A DNA stretch of 45,605 nt from Lingula anatina (Eukaryota > Brachiopoda > Lingulata > Lingulida > Lingulidae), in contig NW_019775734.1 of the NCBI RefSeq assembly GCF_001039355.2, forward strand, positions 188,001-233,605, read 5' to 3'. Made by a program: the position numbers and the translations under genes. Positions 39,447-45,605 of the stretch are shown one piece after another; the stretch's first letter is position 1; every line of letters starts with the position of its first letter. The notes beneath the pieces are model-generated. The model did no database searches. It was not told the DNA's origin and saw nothing but the letters and a program-made list of their open reading frames with translations.

Positions 39447-42400
39447 ATGAGGGTAGCATGCCCAGTAAAAGCAGCCTGATGCATAAAACAGTCACCGACC
39501 CGCACTTATCTTTTCGAGTTCGTTTTTATGTCGCAATTAAAGACTCGAGACTTAAAGGCGTGGAGCTAGCCCAGATCTAAGGTTACTTGTTCAATGTCGC
39601 CTTTATGGTCAAGGTTTATTAAGACGAAGTTTGTGTTCTGGTCGTTATGCACGTTTTACAAACTGATTGTCAATGATAAATAAATAAATAAATAAATAAA
39701 AAATGAGCATACATGCATGGTGGACTGATGTGAATGAATAAAACATTGTAAGATATAGGTTAATACGATAGTTTATATATATATTAGACATGTACACAAT
39801 GCAATAATCTAGAGAGAGCACACGCTGCAGTAAAACTTTCGTCCTTAAGTTTAATCTCTTGTCTCTGGTCTCCCCGTCTTTTAGTGTCGGAGTGACTATT
39901 TATGCTGAACTTTTGGGTCAGGTCACCATCTTTGATATTCGATCCGTATAGGATACTTAGCTGTAATCATAACTTATACTGGGCTCATGGTCATACACTA
40001 TAAAATGTGCACGTTAATAAGATAATATTTTCATTTGGAATTAAGAAATAAGAAACACTCGTCTGTTATTATTACACAGCTAGATGGTCACCTTAAAATT
40101 TTTAGATGGAGTAGCATTGCCAGACATTGGATTTCTATGTAATTTCGACTTGCTTTGCCGGTGGAAAGATGAAAGAAGAGGCCTCATCACTTCGAATTCC
40201 CTATGTAATTTTCTGAGACAACGATGACATTTAGACGCGGAACTAAATTCAGCCTTACATCATTTTAATGATAAACCAAGGACAAGGAAGCGATACATTT
40301 ATTGCCTGTTTGCCTGATTTCTCTCCAACGGTCTTAGTTGATGTTATTTATAAACAGAGCTGAACAGGGAAATGTAACACCGTAATTTCGAAGATTTTTG
40401 GTAGTCAAATTGTTTTGCGAAAGTGTGCCGCAGAAATGAGAGAGAGAAAGAGAGAGGGGAGGGGTAGGCGCACATTAATGAGAACAATGCAGTAGTAATT
40501 GCAAATGCTTGATCACCTTTCTATGTACAGACATTACATGTCTTGCACATGCACTCTCTCTTCGCAGACGTCTATCTACAGTTGATTTTTTTTCGCAAAT
40601 AATAAATAACAAAAGAACACTGCTTTCACCGCGTGTCTGATGCACCTGCATATTAATACAAAGCCCGTGACAAATTTTTTGTCTTACCCCTAAGCCCTCA
40701 ATATCTCGTGCTGTACTAATTTGGGATAGAGGGCGCTTTGTTTCAATCTGAACTGAATTGCAAGTATAAATCATAGCCTGTGGTCAGCTGGGGTTGTCTG
40801 CCAAACAATTTGTTACATATTGACATAAATACCCACAGGAAATGTATTAATTATATTCCGGTCTGTTTGATTAGGCTGACATACTTGGTAAGAGCCATTT
40901 CAACAGATTAAAAACTCCAGCTACATGTACTTTCAGACGGATCAATGAGAGACTCCTGCATTGTTCAACTTGTTCCACCAAGTTACGTATTTTAAATCTT
41001 CTAAGCCAGAAATGTGTGTGATGTAGACGACTTTTTGTAATACAGGGGTATTTTCTAACATAAAAGCTACGACTGAAAGTACCTCCAAAATATGGTCAAA
41101 GACACAAAAATAAGATTTGTTTTTTCATCCCTATTTGAGACGGATTGTTTCTAAAACTTGGTTAAACTTATTTAGACTGGTTTGAATTTTGTATTGATTG
41201 AAAAATATATTTGGCCTGCCACATTATGAGTTCAGTGCGCATGTTTTAGACAGCCCATAAGGATTTCATTTATAGCGAAATTTACGATGCAGTTCTACTT
41301 CAGCGACAGTCCTGAAAACTGTTGCTTTTAACATGGCTATGTCAATATTTATTAGTCAAACACTCATCTGCAATGCATGTTCAAGTATTACCTGCCCATT
41401 TTCATAAATTCGAATATTGGCTCTTACTTTAACATAGGCAATTTCAGTCTAATACGATCCGGGATAAATATGTGGTAGTTCCCTAAAACAAATTAAATAT
41501 ACCACAAATTATCTAATTAATCAATTAACTAATCAGCATTAATCGTTTTTGGTCTTATTGTTAAAAATATCAAGAAATGTGACAGCACCATAAAGTTCAA
41601 TTGCTGCATAAGAATAAAAAAAAATGTTTTTCGTGAAATCAGACTATTTGCTTGAAACTTAATGAGCAAAGAATATACTAAAGTACACCAACATTGTTTT
41701 CCTTGTCACAGTTTGTGAAGTTTACTGTCTGTTGAGTCTTCAATATCTGTAGGGCGAAACAGAAAAAGCCATGATACTAACTAAAATATTTTAACAGTTA
41801 ATTAAACTAATTTGTTTTGGGGAACAGATCCCTAGCTTTACACATGCGTGTCGTGTGCCTTTTGGGGGATAATATATTCAAATTTGGCGACAAAACTTTT
41901 TTCAATTCGTTCATTTCATCCCGCATTACCAGAAACGAATCTTCATGTTATACTTATTGATTTGATATATCGTGATTAAGGCCATAGCCTCGACCTCTTA
42001 ACGTTACTTATGGTTATGGTCATGCAGGACGACAGTAAACGAATCGTTTCCAGTCGACAAGATGTCTATTAACTCGCCGACCTGAACGCTATAAATCAGT
42101 CAGCGAAATCACAGACGGAGCAATGAAGTTTAGAAGTAGTGATTAAACATTTGCAAAAGGCGCGCTGGCTGAGGTGTCGTCAAGGGATGCGACTTTTTGT
42201 TTTGTGGTTTATAAACGGGTAAAGTCGTGTTGTAGGGAGCTACATGTACACGTAATTAACGGCCTCTGTAACTTGGTATCGAGTTACACCAGGAACACGG
42301 ACATGTTCTTTACGCTTGTATTTTACTAAACGATCTACTGCTGGGCTTTGTCAACAGTTTTGATAGTTTTTCTATTCTAAAGCATTTGCTAACTGGTGCG

Positions 42401-43607
42401 TGTATTTAGCTCCAGTAAGCCAGGGCCTCTATTTCCGAAATTTTAATGGATTTACAGAATCAAATTTCAATTAGACCGTCGTCTGCCTGGTTGAAGTGAC
42501 TTAATGAAATCTACCCATGTATTTGCATTAATCTAGATGCAATCGTATCTATTGAGAAGGTAGACCCAAAAGCTTCACTGTATCTTGCTGCAACAATAAT
42601 TCCTTTAACTGCAACGCTTGAATAAGCGCCAAAATAAATCACTTCCGAAAGCCTGCTTACTACTGCTTCCATTGCCTTTGACATATCGAAGCTGTTCAAC
42701 TAGGAATAACACCTGCTTGATTATAATGTTATATGGTAGACCACACGAAACTTTAGCGTGCACCTGTACTGTGCTTTCAGACCCATGTCACTTTGCTTAC
42801 TGCATCCCAAATTATTTTCTAATTTTTTAAAAATACCAGTCACCATTATAGACCTAGAATAGAAACTATTTTGCATTTTATGTATACATTAAGCACACCT
42901 TAAAATGTATGTAACCAAATAAAACAAAATGTATGCCCTGACAGTAATGATAATGGTTTTGCCGCGTGATATGACATAAAACAACGTAGTCATATATATT
43001 TCAACATTAATTTGTTGCGCGAAAATGACAAAGGTGTGTCTCACACGACAGGTTACCGCCAGGTCTAGTACACAGCAAACAGTACTTGCTCACATCTAAA
43101 CAGCTTCTATCCATTCTCTCAATCCATTCTTTTGAGATGAGAAAAAAAAAACGTCTCCGGAAATGGATTTTGTAGACACAATGACCCTAGTCTCTTATTT
43201 TTCTACTTTACGTCTCCAAATTGCATTTAGCTGATAGACACAGATCATAGACTCCTTATGTCTGTTACGTAGCCGTTGCGTCATTGTTGGTTTTGGATAG
43301 ATTAGTAGATTGATTCTGCCGTTCAAAATCTCGCCGAGAACTTCCTCAACCGAAAGGAGGAGTCTTTTGATGTTATTTCTCGCAATTACTATCTGGCGTG
43401 TACCATCTATGCTTTTCGTGCTGCATATTCATTTCCATTATAGCACGTTGGCATGATACGCGGCACTAGACAAGGCGGTTGAAGCGACATGAAAGTAAAT
43501 TAAGTTGGCCTTTCGTACAGAAGGTACGACTGATAAAATATACCTTCATACTAAGGGCCAGCAAACCGAATTATACCATCCAAATTACATGTATTAACCA
43601 CGACAAG

Positions 43608-43710
43608 ATGAAGATGACTGAGCAAAGTGCAATAGAAAAATCCGCAGCGGATAAGGATTATTATCAAATACGACAAAAACTTGAAAATAGCGCTATACGC
43701 AAAAGTCAAG
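43608..43710 (+). CDS. Candidate first coding exon of a gene extending rightward
   Basis: ATG in CGACAAGATGAAGATG context opens 34 codons (MKMTEQSAIEKSAADKDYYQ at the start, then IRQKLENSAIRKSQ) ending at a good donor, CAAG|GTAGGT. The peptide is hydrophilic, charged and helix-prone, like the start of a cytosolic protein. No continuation exon was recognised before 45605 and no family is recognised. A second in-frame Met is at 43614. Confidence 0.35.
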
Positions 43711-45605
43711 GTAGGTCAGCTAATATCTTGAAAAAAATATGATAGTCCAATGATGATGTTTAATGTTTGATGATATCACTAGCCATCTGAGTAGAGTTTG
43801 TGCTGAAGCCTCCTTTTCTTGTGAACAACTAAACTTAGAAGTTGAAACGCATGTCATTAGCCCAACTTTCTAATGCAATGCATGCATCTTACAATCAAAC
43901 AAATTGATTCTCTTGACTTAAAAATGTCTAATTTGATGAGCAAATGTAATCAATGAGTGCTTATGCCGGAAGTGAACAATGCATTAGAACAGGCCCATGT
44001 CTAGCATGAGATGCTAGTATTTACCTCGGCTGGACCCTCCTTAGGTTTGAAATTACAAAACGTAGAGATCAAAATATCCCCATCCCCTCCCCCCCCAGTT
44101 TTTTTAGATGTTCTTATTCTTTCCTGTTTTCTCGGCAAAACTCTTATTTTGTCCCCATTATTATGATCTTGAAATAGTTACACGGTCATTTCAAGTTGAT
44201 TGTGGATAAATCAAAAAGCGGAGAACGTGCATTTACTGTTGCAATGGCATTGTATAATATACTATAAGTAAATAAAGAAACATGGTTGACCGAGGTGGTT
44301 TAAAGTAGTTGGGAGGCCATCTTAGTTTCAAAATAATTTATCTTTTGAGGGAAAAAACTTCCACCACATTTGGGATCAAGTTGCAGCATTTCACGCGGTA
44401 TTCAAAAGAACTAGAGAACTGCCTTCACTAGTATTTCTCTTGCATGCACACAAACAAATGAGTCTGCTTTCCAGAAAACGGTAATCCGAATTTTCTTGTC
44501 ACCTTATTAAACGGATGAGTACTTCGCGCCTGTTAAGTAAAACCTACATGATGCAAAAGACATTGAGCAAGTGGTGTCATTCTACTAAATAAAAGAGACA
44601 GCTTGACATCTCGTGAGGCTTACGAATCAAGCGAGATTTGACGTTAAATATGTCAAGTTGCAGAATAGTTTTTTACTCTTCTTAGCACAAACACACGAGC
44701 TGTATAAATGTGACTGCTCCAAGTCGCCCTGGTGTATTTTTTTCTAAGGAACAAATCGCGCTGAGGTTTATACCAGAGAAACAAGAAACTGTAGGTATGG
44801 TGTCTCATTTTTTTCTTAAGAATGTGTTTCGTATCTGTTGATAATCTCCCACAACAACTCTAGACCGACCGTTTTGTGATATGACATTTTGTCTTTTCTT
44901 AACCTGTTGTGATATATTAAGTTGTTTGTGAATAGTAAATTGCAATATTTTTCTGTGCATTTTCTTTTGGAAGTGAGAAGTTGGGTAAAAAATACTTTGA
45001 ACTAAATTGACGTTGAAGCTATTTTTAACCAATATACTTACATGTGTACCTCTATACCGCTGGTAGCATATCATGCAAGCCAGTTAAAACATATATGTAC
45101 AGTGTATATGATGGTCCTGCTGTATAATTCAATAGCTGTTATGTTTTAAGTGGATAATAACGACGTGAAACAAATTATTTAACGGTAATAATCAATTATT
45201 GAATCATCTCAATCAAGGTAAACGGAGGTCCTCTTAAGTGTTGGTGACAGTGTTAAGTTAACGACAATAACCAGTAAATTCAACTCCTTTGACTCAAAAT
45301 GCATTTGTTTTCAGGTTGCCTTACTAGGTCCTATTATCATTTCACGTAACATAATTTTGTGTCTTACATGTAATTTAAGAGTGGCATCTTCGTGACTAAC
45401 CCAGATATATTATGATGGTTGTTTATCATCGGCAAATCAAGGTCAGCGTGGTAAACTTACGTAATAATACATATGATTGTGATTCATTTGTGCTAAGCAC
45501 ACGATTCTCGTCCAACTTCAAATGCGTGTTTCATTCTAGTAACATGCGGGATTACACTATTCACGAATTCTGAAAATCAGTCGAGATTTTGGTGCTTTCT
45601 GTCTT

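Larger units (their letters stand above)
33162..45605. other. Gene-poor right flank
   Basis: 12.4 kb with no gene that can be assigned by family. It contains microsatellites near 35083-35122 (CACG units), 38841-38862 and 39677-39703 (AAAT units) and 40436-40460 (GA-rich), a 216-bp duplicated segment at 39014-39446, and three weak coding candidates listed separately. It could be intron or promoter sequence of a gene that extends to the right of the window. Confidence 0.5.

Noticed and set aside
40475-40774. 99-codon minus-strand frame
   Set aside because: No recognisable motif and low-complexity GA-rich surroundings; consistent with chance.

Overview
The window is eukaryotic nuclear DNA. It is AT-rich, its genes are split by GT-AG introns, coding density is low and simple repeats are frequent. 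Gene content (a chitin-deacetylase-family protein, a Cys-loop-superfamily channel, mitochondrial propionate metabolism), frequent ACATGTA-type motifs and near-identical allelic-looking copies suggest a highly polymorphic marine invertebrate. A lophotrochozoan, probably a bivalve mollusc, is my best guess, but this is inference and no marker gene settles it. No rRNA, tRNA, CRISPR or bacterial operon structure was recognised.

Four protein-coding genes can be supported. (1) 5466-10276 (+): a complete six-exon methylmalonyl-CoA epimerase (173 aa). (2) 13070-17745 (+): a two-exon chitin-deacetylase-like protein (418 aa) with a signal peptide and a C-terminal membrane anchor, whose predicted metal and catalytic residues are replaced, so it looks like a pseudoenzyme. 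(3) 19923-20732 (+): an intron-free class II aldolase/adducin-family protein (269 aa) of bacterial type, with a mitochondrial-like N-terminus. (4) 24144-31287 (-): a ten-exon pentameric ligand-gated ion channel (460 aa) that lacks the Cys-loop cysteines and any visible signal peptide, has a very short M3-M4 loop, and carries a long lysine-rich tail after M4.

The assembly itself is notable. At four places (14794, 24066, 29711, 39230) a single N is followed by a second copy of sequence already present upstream. These copies duplicate part of exon 1 of gene 2 and several exons of gene 4. They look like overlapping contigs, probably alternative haplotypes, placed in tandem rather than true tandem duplications. 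A 109-base A-run and a G-rich tract mark two of the joins. A 708-base N gap lies at 32454-33161.

From 33162 to the end (12.4 kb) no gene can be assigned firmly. A candidate first coding exon (43608-43710), a candidate terminal exon (34865-35033) and a small ORF with paired CxxC motifs (35390-35596) are noted at low confidence. Flanking and intergenic DNA holds microsatellites, a 121-bp tandem duplication, and one or two short inverted-repeat elements with CAGTGGCGGA-like ends. The four genes show no sign of working in one pathway; the neighbourhood is ordinary animal gene order, not an operon.
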